From contig CM066912.1 of the NCBI GenBank assembly GCA_033964015.1, positions 9,974,015 to 10,038,014 of the forward strand: a stretch of DNA of 64,000 nucleotides. The letters run 5' to 3'. The notes under the pieces are model-generated. The model was not told the origin of the DNA and ran no database searches. It saw only the letters and a list, made by a program, of their open reading frames with translations. Positions 10,445 to 20,349 of the stretch are shown here, in pieces. The translations under genes and the position numbers were made by a program. Source of the DNA: Scolanthus callimorphus. Its lineage: Eukaryota; Cnidaria; Anthozoa; Actiniaria; Edwardsiidae. How positions within the stretch are numbered: position 1 is the stretch's first letter; the number at the start of each line of letters is the position of its first letter.

Positions 10445-13390
10445 AGCTAAAATACGATGGCGTTCTACAATTGAAACCCTTGATTATATCTAGACGTATT
10501 CTATACCTGCATGTACAAATCCGAGCATATGATCCTAAAAAAACAACGATTAACCATTGATAGCCGTAGAGAATATAAAATAGTTTCTTTTCTAAATGAG
10601 TGATGGTTAATCGTGGTTGACCGTGGTTAATCGTTAATATTTAAGGGTTTTTGCAAATTCAAAGAGCTACATATCTGAAGTTTATCTCACTAAGCATAGA
10701 TATCAAGAAAATAGATCAATCAAATCAAATTTCAGCTCGCAGCGAAGAAAAACAATTCATTCAGTCACACATCGCGTGACTTTCTTTGCGTGATTAACAA
10801 GGCAGAGCATCGCAGGGAAGGTGCAATCTCTCGCTGATCTCGTTGCTGAATTTGGTGATTTAGGCAGCTCCGAAATGCTCTCGTTGTTCTCGACTCGTAC
10901 TATTTTATCAAATCCATATGGAAACCGAACAAGAACGTGACACAAATATCGTAGATTGTTATTTTAAAACGTTAGAAATATAATTACGTTTTCCTAAAAC
11001 CGAATAGATTTTGCGGTATTGTAGCCATTATTCGACCTTTGGGCTTGAACCTCGTAAATATAATAATTTTGCTATTTGCTGTGTTATGGATAAATTTCGG
11101 CTAAAACGCTCGTATCAAAAGTAGAAATCTCATGGCGTCACGTTGCGGGGGAAGTGGAAATTTGCTAGATACGTAGGAATTTCGGACCTTTGGGTCATGC
11201 AGAACTTTTTTTATTGAAACCGCGACCTCTTCCCTTGTAATTTCCATTATCCGACCTACTATGGTACAAGGATGATTGCGTTCCTGCTTCTCTTATACAC
11301 GGATACGTGACTTGTACGGAAAGAAAGTAGACATAACACGGGACAGTTTCAAAGTTTTGTTGGGCGTCATTTTAATACAATAGGCAACTTATTTAAATCG
11401 GCAAGGGTTGTATAAAATCTCCCTTTTGTCTTTTTTAAATTTTTTGTACTTGTTTTATCTAATTTCTATTTAACTTAATTCTATACAAAATTAGCTTAAC
11501 ATTTTTAAAATGTTCTAAATCCTGGTAGGTTGAAAATTCAGAAATTAGGCTAGACTGTCCGAATGGGAGTAATAAATCTACCAATTGTGCAGATTCATGA
11601 GCGACCAGTAGTATGAGGTATTAGTCTAGGAAGGAAGGAGGTCAAAAAATTCGAAACGTAGCACATCTACTACACACTTTTTTAAATATGATAAAATGAT
11701 ACCCACATGACTAAGCTACATTTTTGGCCATGATGTACTAATGTCACGGTGGAACATCATAGTGCAAGGGGCTTAGATGAAACACCCATTATGGTCCCTC
11801 TCAAAACGCGCTTTTTTCACATAGCTTCCCTTTCTTCTAAACCTCCACTTTTACAATTTTAAATGTTTTCCATAAAAAAACATGCGTTTACAAGCGGGAG
11901 CTCACCCAACACTGATTTAGCGCTCGCTATATGAATCACGATCGAGCCACGCGACAACGCGTACCAGGAACCAACCAGCGACCAGATTTACACCCGGGAT
12001 TTCCCATGACGTCACAGGCCTCGCTTTTCGTCTTTGTTGAATGAGCTTCCCGCCCAACCGCCCTGTGTTATTGTATCATTTCTGTGTACCTAAGGTAGTC
12101 AGACAGTTGTTTAAAGATGTATAAATGGAGAGGGGAAAGTCCGGGCCCCAAGGTCGCACGCAAGCTTGAGATATGAACAGACTTGGGGCCCTGTCTTCGA
12201 CCTCTACCACATTGGCCCAACTCTTGTTTACTGCGTTTCTTCGTGCACGGCTGTTCTACAAGAGAGTCGCGGTTGTAAAACATAATTATTCTAATGGCCC
12301 TTTTGAGATATATTGTGCCATCACATGTCTACTATAGCTTCTAAATCTTCATGGCTAATGAATATAAAGGCCAAACACAAACGGGGCATGAAAGGGTTCC
12401 TAAAATAGTACGAGTTGGCCGTTCCATTATATTTCCTCCTATCGAGGAACCCTGGAATTTCCAAGGTGGACTTTGCGTTGAATTGCGATGTCGCTTAAAT
12501 TTCCATAGGGGTCGTTGTTTTTACAAGTTACTCAGGGGTCACAAGAATTGGAAATTTCCAGAGAGGGTGCTTCAAATTCAACAGGATTTTGAAAGAGCCT
12601 CGGAGAGAGTTTCTCAACAGGAGATAGCCATTCGAACAGCCAATTCTACCCTAGAATGCCTCTGAAAAATCCGTTTGGCTTGCATTACACTTGATTTTAT
12701 GAACAAAAGTAACGTAACGACCCCCCTTTTAACGTAACGTCACCTGTAGTTTTCACAAAAACATTTCTTGAGGTGTTTTTATTTTGTGTTTATGAGAATT
12801 ATAATTATTACAACTTTTTAACGTGATGGAGCTTATTCCGTACGTGTTTACGCACGTCGGCCTCTACGTCACAATGACATCTACTGTTTGAATTGACCAC
12901 ACGTTCCTGCAATTAAACAAAGAAAACCATTATGTTTACTCGGGGTCCCCTCAACAACTTGTCAACCTGCATAATAATGCGAATTGGGTTTCTAAGGGTC
13001 TGGATTTCTCAAATCGTTTGCATCCTCAGCTGCAAACAAATGCAAAGTGACTCTATCAATGTGCGTTCTACAAAATCGCAGTGACGTACTTCCGGTTAAC
13101 ATGAGATGCACACGTGCCGCCGTGAGTCAGTACAAAGTTGATCGCCGTGGTGTTCGGACGCGTAGGACAAGAGGTGCAGTATTTTGCGTTTTACTCTACC
13201 TCCGTCCATCCTTTCTAACTTTTTTCTGTATTTTAGGTACTCTCCGAAGAACGTCTGGGAGAAAAACTACAATTTGTGTCGATTTTCGACACGTTCAAGG
13301 TGAATATTGTGAACTTTGACTTGTGAGTTTGTAAAACTCATTATCGTTTGAGTGCTATCGGCCTCAAATAACTCCGTCTTTCGACGGAAA
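10445..13390. other. Long stretch without a recognised gene
   Basis: No convincing coding exon, RNA gene or large repeat was found. The open frame at 12351-12665 (plus, 104 codons) has a start codon but matches nothing I recognise, and it shows internal inverted motifs (GGAATTTCC against GGAAATTTCC). Short imperfect repeats of TGGTTAATCG lie at 10600-10640. The stretch is best read as intergenic. Confidence 0.4.
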
Positions 13391-13393
13391 GTA

Positions 13394-13520
13394 GGGAAAT
13401 AAGTGATAATTCCCTAGCCAGGCGTAGAATATGGGAAAGTAAGTGATAGTTTCCCGCTTGGTTAATGCGGCGTCTGTAAACCTTCAAAATTCCGCCTGGG
13501 AAAGAAAGTGTTAGTTTCCC
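13394..13520. repeat. Three iterated GGGAAA...TTTCCC hairpin units upstream of DIRS element
   Basis: Three similar short inverted repeats are found at 13394-13414, 13433-13455 and 13498-13520. Each has the form GGGAAA, then (T)AAGTGxTAxT, then TTTCCC (the first is slightly shorter). They lie 146 bases before the first ORF of the DIRS-like element and are probably part of its leader or terminal repeat region. Confidence 0.7.
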
Positions 13521-13665
13521 GACAATAATGCCCTAAAATGACTGGCTATAGGCCTCATAATAATAATAAGTTGAAAATTGGTAAATTTGCAAGCTCTGCA
13601 ATTACGGGCATTATTGTTTTATTCACGCTGAAGTCTTATTTGAATATTCTGGACTTCTTTACAGT

Positions 13666-14603
13666 GTGTTCATAATGGCGGAACGACTAGCAGCGGAACA
13701 AATTGCAAATGCCGCAACAACTAACAGCTCAGAAGACCTAAAGGAATCGTTAGCCAATATGTTTGCTAACATGAAATCCGACTTAATAAAACATGTTGAA
13801 GATTGTGTTGGAGCTGCAATGGGCTTTGGCGAGGATGAATATGGAGAAAGTGAACTCTCGGATGCCGCTTTTTCCAGTGATCAATTAGCATCCGATTTGG
13901 ACAAGATCACTGAAGCGGAAGCGACTGATATTATCAAAGATACTTCGAGCACGACAGATCTGTTATCGGGATTCTCAACCTCAGAAAAAACAGCTCCAGC
14001 CATTGACGATGCATTGGCCAAAATCATAAGTGGGCTGATAAATGATAAACTACCGAAATCCAAACTTGATGATTTGACAGATAAGTATGCACGGCCCGAA
14101 AACTGTGATTTTTTGGTGGCGCCTAAAGTAAATCGAGCAGTTTGGAATCAACTTAAAGATAACACCAGAAAAGCAGACCAGGGTCTTCAAAAATGTCAGA
14201 AACTCTTGATGTCCGGCATGTATGCCATTTTGGACGCATACAAGACTACAACCGGAAGTCCAAGGTCCAATCTAATTCATTTTCTGGTTCTGCTATTGTC
14301 AGGGAATAGAGAAATCAATCTCAAGCGCAGAGAAATATTGAAACCAATTTCAGTTACCAATACGGGGCATTGTGTGGTGCATCTACGCCAATCACAAAGG
14401 AGCTATTTGGAGATGATATTGGCAAGGAAATTGATGACGTTTCTAAGGCAAACAAGCTGGGAAGAAGATTGTCCACTGCTAAAAAGTCACGTGGGTCGCA
14501 ACGGCGTTTTCCCTATTCAGTCCAAGGAAGGGGATCAGGTGGATTTAGCCAGGCCAGAGGCCGTACTGCCGGCAGAGGTGCTTTAGGTCGCAGTCTTTAT
14601 TAG
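13666..14603 (+). pseudogene. DIRS-type retrotransposon gag-like ORF (degenerate)
   Basis: The frame starts with MFIMAERLAAEQIANAATT and runs acidic and helical (KESLANMFANMKSDLIKHVE). The motif DKYARPENCDFLVAPKVNRA (about 14080-14140) is characteristic of the gag-like ORF that precedes reverse transcriptase in animal DIRS elements. Near 14270 the frame shifts: the expected region continues in another frame up to the basic end RGSQRRFPYSVQGRGSGGF, stopping at 14603. It is followed directly by RT sequence on the same strand. It would bind element RNA in an active copy. Confidence 0.72.
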
Positions 14604-16674
14604 AGGACAGGACCGGGCGCCACAGGAGGCCCGGCAAGACCAACAACAGCAACATAACTCAGAATTGACGTCAAACAATCAGGTCAGATATTCAGAATTT
14701 ATATATGATTTGATAAGTACTCAGAAACCATTCAGATTAGACACTGTTTACCTGAATGGCAAGAACTTACTTCAGATCCATTTATGCTGGAGTGTGTAAG
14801 TCATTGTCCTATTGAATTTGACTGTGAACCAGCTCATGTCAAGAGTGTTGCAACTTATGAACACAGGTTTACCCCAGCCCAACAAGAGACCATTGATAAA
14901 GAAGTAGAAACTTTCTTGGAAAAACAGATCATTGAGTTTACAGTTTCAGAGTCAGGGGAAGTTATATCTCCCATCTTTGTCAGGCCAAAAAAGGAACTAG
15001 GGTCTTGTAGGGTCATATTCAACCTTAAAGCTCAATCAAGATTACGAAGAAAGGCTGTTTCATGTCGTCCATAGACTTACGCGATGCATATTACTCGGTG
15101 CCTATATCCCCTAACTTCAGGAAATACCTCAAATTTATTTGGAGGGGTAATTTGTTTCAATTTACTGCTTTACCTATGGGACTTTCTAGTAGCCCTAGAA
15201 TAGTAACCAAGGTTCTCAAGCCTGTGTTTGCAACCCTACGACCAAGATATGGGCATTCTTGTTTGGGCTACATCAATGATTCCTTCTATGTAGAAGATAG
15301 CTTCAATTTATGCGAGGAGGCAACCATGCATGCTGCTTGTTTGTTTACACAACTTGGATATTACAACCTACACAAAGATTAGAGTTTCTGGGTTTCATTC
15401 TTGACTCAGCTAAGATGACAGTTACGGTGACTGAAAAGAAAGTGTCCAAGATTGTTACTTTGTGCCAACGATTTTTGAAAAACAAACCATTTTCTATTCG
15501 AGAGGTTGCATCTCTTATTGGTACGTTGGTTTCTACATTCCCGGGAGTTGAGTTTGGACCATTACACTACAAGTCCCTAGAACGTCAGAAGACTTTGGCT
15601 TTGCCTAATGCGTTTGGAAATTTTGAAGAAATGATGTCATTGTCACCAGTAAGCATTTCAGAATTGACTTGGTGGATTCGTTCATTACCATCAGCATGTC
15701 GGAACATTGACCATGGAGTTCCACAATTAATCTTAACTACTGATGCGTCTCATACAGGATGGGGGGGGGGGGGGGGGGGGGGGGGCTACAACAGGAAACC
15801 ATCATACCCAGGGTTTGTGGTCACCCCAAGAAACAACTCTACATATCAATCTCTTGGAACTTTGGGCTGTTAAATTAGGTCTACAGGCCCTCCTTAGTGA
15901 AAGTCAGGATAAACATATTCGTGTTAATTAAGACAATGCAACTACAGTCGCATACATAAATAACATGGGGGGATGTAAAGCTCTAGAGTGTGATGCTATT
16001 GCAAGTGACATTTGGACATGGGCCACGGATAGACGAAATTGGTTATCTGCAGCATATATTGCTGGAACTGCTAACACGCTAGCAGGTAATTTGTCACGCA
16101 AGTTCAATTCCGATATTGAATGGGATCTGAGTCTTCATGTTTTTGCAACCATCACTACTCTTTTTGGTCACCCAGACATTGATCTGTTTGCACGTAGATT
16201 GAACCACAAAGTTCCATGTTATGCAGCATGGAAGCCAGACCCACATGCTTCTTTTGTGGATGCATTTACTGTTAATTGGGCTCAGTTTGCTAATGGATAT
16301 GCATTTCCTCCATTCTGTTTACTCAGCAGATGTTTACAGAAAGTAATCCAGGAACAAGCAACACTGTTCATTGTGGCACCAATGTGGTGCACACAGTCTT
16401 GGTTCACAATACTTCTCGGCTTACTGATCGACCATCCTTATGTAATCAGGGTCACCAGGGACATCCTCACCAACCCAATTCACGGCAAGGTTCATCCACT
16501 GAGCCCCAAGCTACGCCTAATGCTATGCAAATATCAGGAAAGAGCTCGCTAAACGAGACATTCCTACAGAAGTTGCCGATATCATTATGTGTTCATAAGT
16601 ACCACTGCGGATTTGGTAGAATTATCATCAAACTTCAACTTACAGGTAAGTCTAGTTTAATTTCAATTATATAA
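14604..16674 (+). pseudogene. DIRS-type reverse transcriptase and RNase H (degenerate)
   Basis: From about 14680 the plus strand encodes, with frameshifts, a DIRS RT: RFTPAQQETIDKEVETFLEK and ISPIFVRPKKELGSCRVIFN, then a short deletion, then SIDLRDAYYSVPI (motif A Asp), LPMGLSSSPRI (motif B) and GYINDSFYVED where active elements have YIDD. The connection and RNase H follow (LILTTDASHTGWGG, Asp present), interrupted by 25 G residues. The frame resumes as DNATTVAYINNMGG with a stop just before it, and ends at 16552 with HPDIDLFARRLNHKVPCYAAW. The tyrosine recombinase expected downstream is not seen. The deletion, frameshifts and the D-to-N change in the catalytic pair make it inactive. Confidence 0.85.
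15761..15785 (+). repeat. 25-base poly-G run inside RNase H region
   Basis: The codons for TGWGG in the RNase H domain run into 25 consecutive G residues, then CTACAACAGG. The run replaces a short Gly-rich turn. It may be replication slippage or an assembly artefact. Confidence 0.9.
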
Positions 16675-16679
16675 ACTTT

Positions 16680-17605
16680 TGGTTCTCGTTATAACACTAC
16701 ATAACCGAGTAAACCTGATTTATTTGTCGCATTGCACAAAATACACCCAATTAACTTTTCACAGGTGTAGATTCTTTACATCACGAAACTAGCCTCTTTT
16801 CCTCAAGGCAGATACCCTTGAGTTCAGTCTATTGAGAATGTATCCTTTTCATAAATGATAATGCGTTCCTTCAGACAGCTTTATCCAATAAACTTAGTGA
16901 CCTCTCTTGCAAACGTTTTCAGCCTTTAAGGACGTTTTCAATTGTTAGTCTGCTAATTTTTGTGAAAATAACGGATAATCCATTGATGTATTGGTGGTTG
17001 TCTCTTTCAGCCAATCACACACGTTTGCCTGACAAACGATAAGGATTTGAATGTTTCATATGCTAAGCTGAGCATGCCGCCGTTTGTGTCCCGATCTTTA
17101 GACGCCGTCTATTCCTCAGAAAATCAGAACCTGTATACACCTGTATAAAAAAGGTTGCATTTGGACATCGTCTTTGGTCGTCGACCGCCATTGTTTGTTG
17201 GTCACTCAAGGAAATTCCGCAAATTGATCAAAACATTCGTTTTTGAAATCGCTCGGCTAGAAAACCCACAGGGACCCATCGACACGTTTAGTTCTCTACC
17301 AGCGAGGAAAAAGTGAAACTCTATACGGTCAAAAAAGTTTTGTTATATCATGGATAGTTTTTGGGTTTACAATGAAAACGGCCTGAACACTTTACGGTGC
17401 TGTACAGCAAAGCTTTCATAAAAGTCACCGAGCGTGTGCTGGACGTCACTTGTACCAAAAGCTCCCTTACCACGAAAAGTCACAGAAAGAAAAGTCACAG
17501 AAAGCCGGATCCCCCGTAAAATTAGGGATTAATACACTCTTGAAATTAATTCCTAGTTTTACTCGGTCCCATGCGATAACCTATACAAGCAACACTGTAT
17601 TTACT
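16680..17605. other. No gene seen
   Basis: Non-coding sequence after the DIRS remnant. A short direct repeat AAAGTCACAGAAAG is found twice near 17476-17505. Nothing else is supported. Confidence 0.4.
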
Positions 17606-17775
17606 AAATAAACCCCTTTTGGTGGCTGTAATATCGGCGAATAATGTCCAAGGATGAAAAATGGACAGTTGGCCGAGAAGCGAAGCTTCGAGGGCAACAG
17701 CAAAACTTTGAGGACCATTTTTCATCCGCGGACATTATCCGCCGATATTACAGCAAGCCAAAAAGGGGTTTATTT
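17606..17775. mobile_element. Palindromic MITE, about 170 bp
   Basis: The left arm reads AAATAAACCCCTTTTGG then CTGTAATATCGGCG and AATAATGTCC, GATGAAAAATGG. The right arm is the near-complement CCATTTTTCATC, GGACATTATC, CGCCGATATTACAG, CCAAAAAGGGGTTTATTT. Arms are about 65 bases with a loop of about 40. Confidence 0.85.
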
Positions 17776-18109
17776 ATTTTATATCCCAGCGACTTCACTG
17801 AAAAACTCGAGAAAGAAAAAACATTGTGAACGCGAGAAAATCCCTAAACTGCAGTATGGCGCGAAAAGACAAATCGTAAGCGGTGATTGGCTAAGATATT
17901 TTATTCGAGATGTGATTGGTTGACACAAAAACTTTCAATCAAACCTAGCGTGGGGTTAGGAGCGAATTCACAAAACAATTTACAACGCACAAGTTATAGT
18001 GCTTTCCCGAGTGCTTTCCCGAGTGCCAGTTTTCTGGCTTTCAGGTCTGATTCATTGCCGGACTGTTAACTAATTGTTCATTTCATTTCTTTTCTTTTTT
18101 CCAGTTTTA

Positions 18110-18998
18110 TTGAGATATTTTTAAGTATAAAATAAATAAACGGACTGACCCACAGGTAGTACAAACTAATCGAGGCGGGCCAGTCTTACAAATTTTCAGA
18201 GTAATGAATTGTGATTAACAGATTTATATTTCATATAGCTTTAAAACTCAAATTCAAAAAAGACATTTCAATAAGGTAAGTAATTAAGTGAGGAAAAAGA
18301 AGAAATGAGAAAGTTAGCATAATCTATGTCTTCTTTGAAATCAATACAGATATTTCATCTGCATCAGTATTATACCGATTTTCAGACATTAGAATATCTA
18401 ACATAATTTCTCTTAATTTTCTTTTGAATCTTGTTTTGGGAAGATGCCTGAGGTTCAGGGGGATATCATTCCAAATTTTGACTCCAACATGTGAAAAAGC
18501 ATTTTTAGTTTATTCAATCGCGCATTTTGTCTGTTGAAATTTTGGGAGGACACAGAACGGGTGCGGTAATGGTGTCTGGATGATGTTCGAGAAAACAAGT
18601 TTAAGATATTTTTTTGGCGCAATATTTCGATCAACATCGTACATAAGATTCGCAACAGATTCATAATATAAGAAGTTAATTGGTAGAATTCCAGCATCAA
18701 CAAAAAGGGGGATAGCATGCTCTTTCCTATCAGTAAAGTGGATTAGTCGTAGAGCACGTTTTTGAAGTATGAGAAGTTTATCAATATAGGACTTGGCTGC
18801 GGTACCCCAAGTGATTAAGCCATAATTTAAGTAAGGTGCAATTAATGTATTATAAATATTCATAAGGATAGAAAAGGGTACGAAATGTCTTAATTTAGCC
18901 AGTATACCGACAGATCTACTTATCTTAGTTAGTACAGTATTAATATGGTCTCGAAAAGACCATATTCTGCTGTGAACTGAAGTGTAAATTACAGCCAT
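18110..18998 (-). pseudogene. 3' end of a non-LTR retrotransposon (RT thumb and C-terminus)
   Basis: A minus-strand frame from 18998 reads SRSVGILAKLRHFVPFSILM, then NIYNTLIAPYLNYGLITWG, LLILQKRALRLIHFTDRKEH and, after a frameshift near 18520-18600, NFNRQNARLNKLKMLFHMLE and SKFGMISP. These are the thumb region and terminal block of CR1/L2/Jockey-like RTs. The upstream part is missing, as in a 5'-truncated insertion. The segment 18110-18450 is its likely 3' untranslated tail. It lies downstream of the galaxin-like gene on the same strand but is unrelated to it. Confidence 0.8.
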
Positions 18999-18999
18999 G

Positions 19000-19598
19000 A
19001 AATGCAGAGTTGGAAAAATTTAGCGCTGCTGATCGAACTTCGAAGACGGCTTGCTGGACTACATTTGAAGTGGTTGAATTTTGGTTGAGCTGGTTCAAGT
19101 TGTTTTTCTATTTGGCAAAATGACAAAAATGGTAAGTTAAAAACAATTCTTTTATCGTCATTTTGCTTATTTTTGTTTAGTTCTTTCATTTTTTTCGCGA
19201 ATGTCAAAACGAATTAACTGCGATTGACACAACAACAAAAACTAACAACTTTCTAAATTGAAAACATTCACGGCCTGTTCAGTTGATTTTTTTTGTGTTT
19301 TCCGGTGTCGTCAGCCACCAATTTCCGTATTTCATCAATTCTTAGACAAAAGCTTGGTTGCTTGTTTTCCGTTATTTTTTAAACAGAAAATATCCAGTTT
19401 TCGCTTACAACATTTCTCTCAGGACGGATATCACTTCCGACGGACAATATCGTCTGATATCTGTCCTGTGAAAATGTACCGCGTGATACGTCTCGACCAA
19501 TGAGCGCGCGTTAAAATTGACCACTGGGATATAATGAGCTATACCCTGGTAATTGGCGCCTGGCTCCAAAAACAAAATTGGAGCAGACATTTGAAGTC
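19000..19598. other. Region downstream of the last visible exon; no gene seen
   Basis: If the galaxin-like gene ends at the stop at 19599 this is its 3' flank. If the donor at 19622 is used, further exons must lie here or lower. None was recognised. A short palindrome (GATATCACTTCCGACGGAC with GATATCTGTCC) lies near 19430-19470 and looks like transposon debris. Confidence 0.4.
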
Positions 19599-20349
19599 TT
19601 ATGCAAGGCAAGCAATCGTACCTTTATCTTTCACGCGATAACCGCCGCAACATTCTTTCTTTTGACAATTGAAAAGAACCCCAGCACAGCAGCCCATCTT
19701 GGCGGGATCGTAAAAACTACCACCTTGATTGTTGTTGTTGTTGTTGTTGTTGTTTTTGTTTCTGTTTTTGTTGTTGTTGTTGTTTTTGTTGTTGTTGTTG
19801 TTGTTGTTGTTTGAACGCTTGAAAACCATCTGTGGCTCTTCTTCATCTCCTGTGTTCACCTTGCCGCTAGACTTCTCTTTACTGTCAGAAATATCTCGCA
19901 TTCCATTTGAGTAAAAGCGACGCTTCCCCGATGGTAGCCTTTGAAATTATTGTGTGGAAGGTACCCTTTATTCCATCCCCACTTCCAGCCATTGTTTTGA
20001 TTATACCCCTTGTTCCATTGGTTTCGGCCGCCATGTCCAGGAAATGGATTGGCAGGTTTACGAGGATACCATCCAGGATATCCCTGGCGAGCACCATGAT
20101 AATACCTCCCTGGATAGTGGCCACCTGGGAATCTTTTGTGTGGAAGATACCCTTTATTCCATTCCCACTTCCAGCCATTGCCAGGATACCCTTTATAGAA
20201 AGGAGGTCGATGGAATGGATTTCCTGGTCGCTTAAAGGGATACCGTCCTGGACGACCTGGAAAGTACCACCCTGGAAAGTAGCCACCGTGGTAGCCTCCA
20301 TTCTGGCCCCAAGGATACCGATGGGGACACCATTTCAGGCATTTCTCTC
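19599..20349 (-). CDS. Exon 18: GYW-rich repeats, polyasparagine and last galaxin repeat (frame broken by one base)
   Basis: The acceptor TCATTGTAG precedes 20349. The exon begins GEKCLKWCPHRYPWGQ, then runs Gly/Tyr/Trp/Pro-rich with two copies of NGWKW(E/G)WNKGYLPH about 60 residues apart. Near 19930 the frame breaks at a CGGGGAAG run; the continuation in the next frame is KRRFYSNGMRDISDSKEKSS, an acidic EEEPQ segment, a tract of about 30 mostly Asn residues, and SFYDPAKMGCCAGVLF with ECCGGYRVKDKG. It either ends at the stop at 19599 or splices at AAAG|GTACGA (19622), which would match the phase-1 pattern. To that donor the exon is 728 nt, one short of a multiple of three. Confidence 0.8.

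Noticed and set aside
12351..12665. 104-codon plus ORF as a gene
   Set aside because: No recognised domain, no splice-site or neighbour support, and internal inverted motifs; ORFs this long occur by chance in 64 kb.
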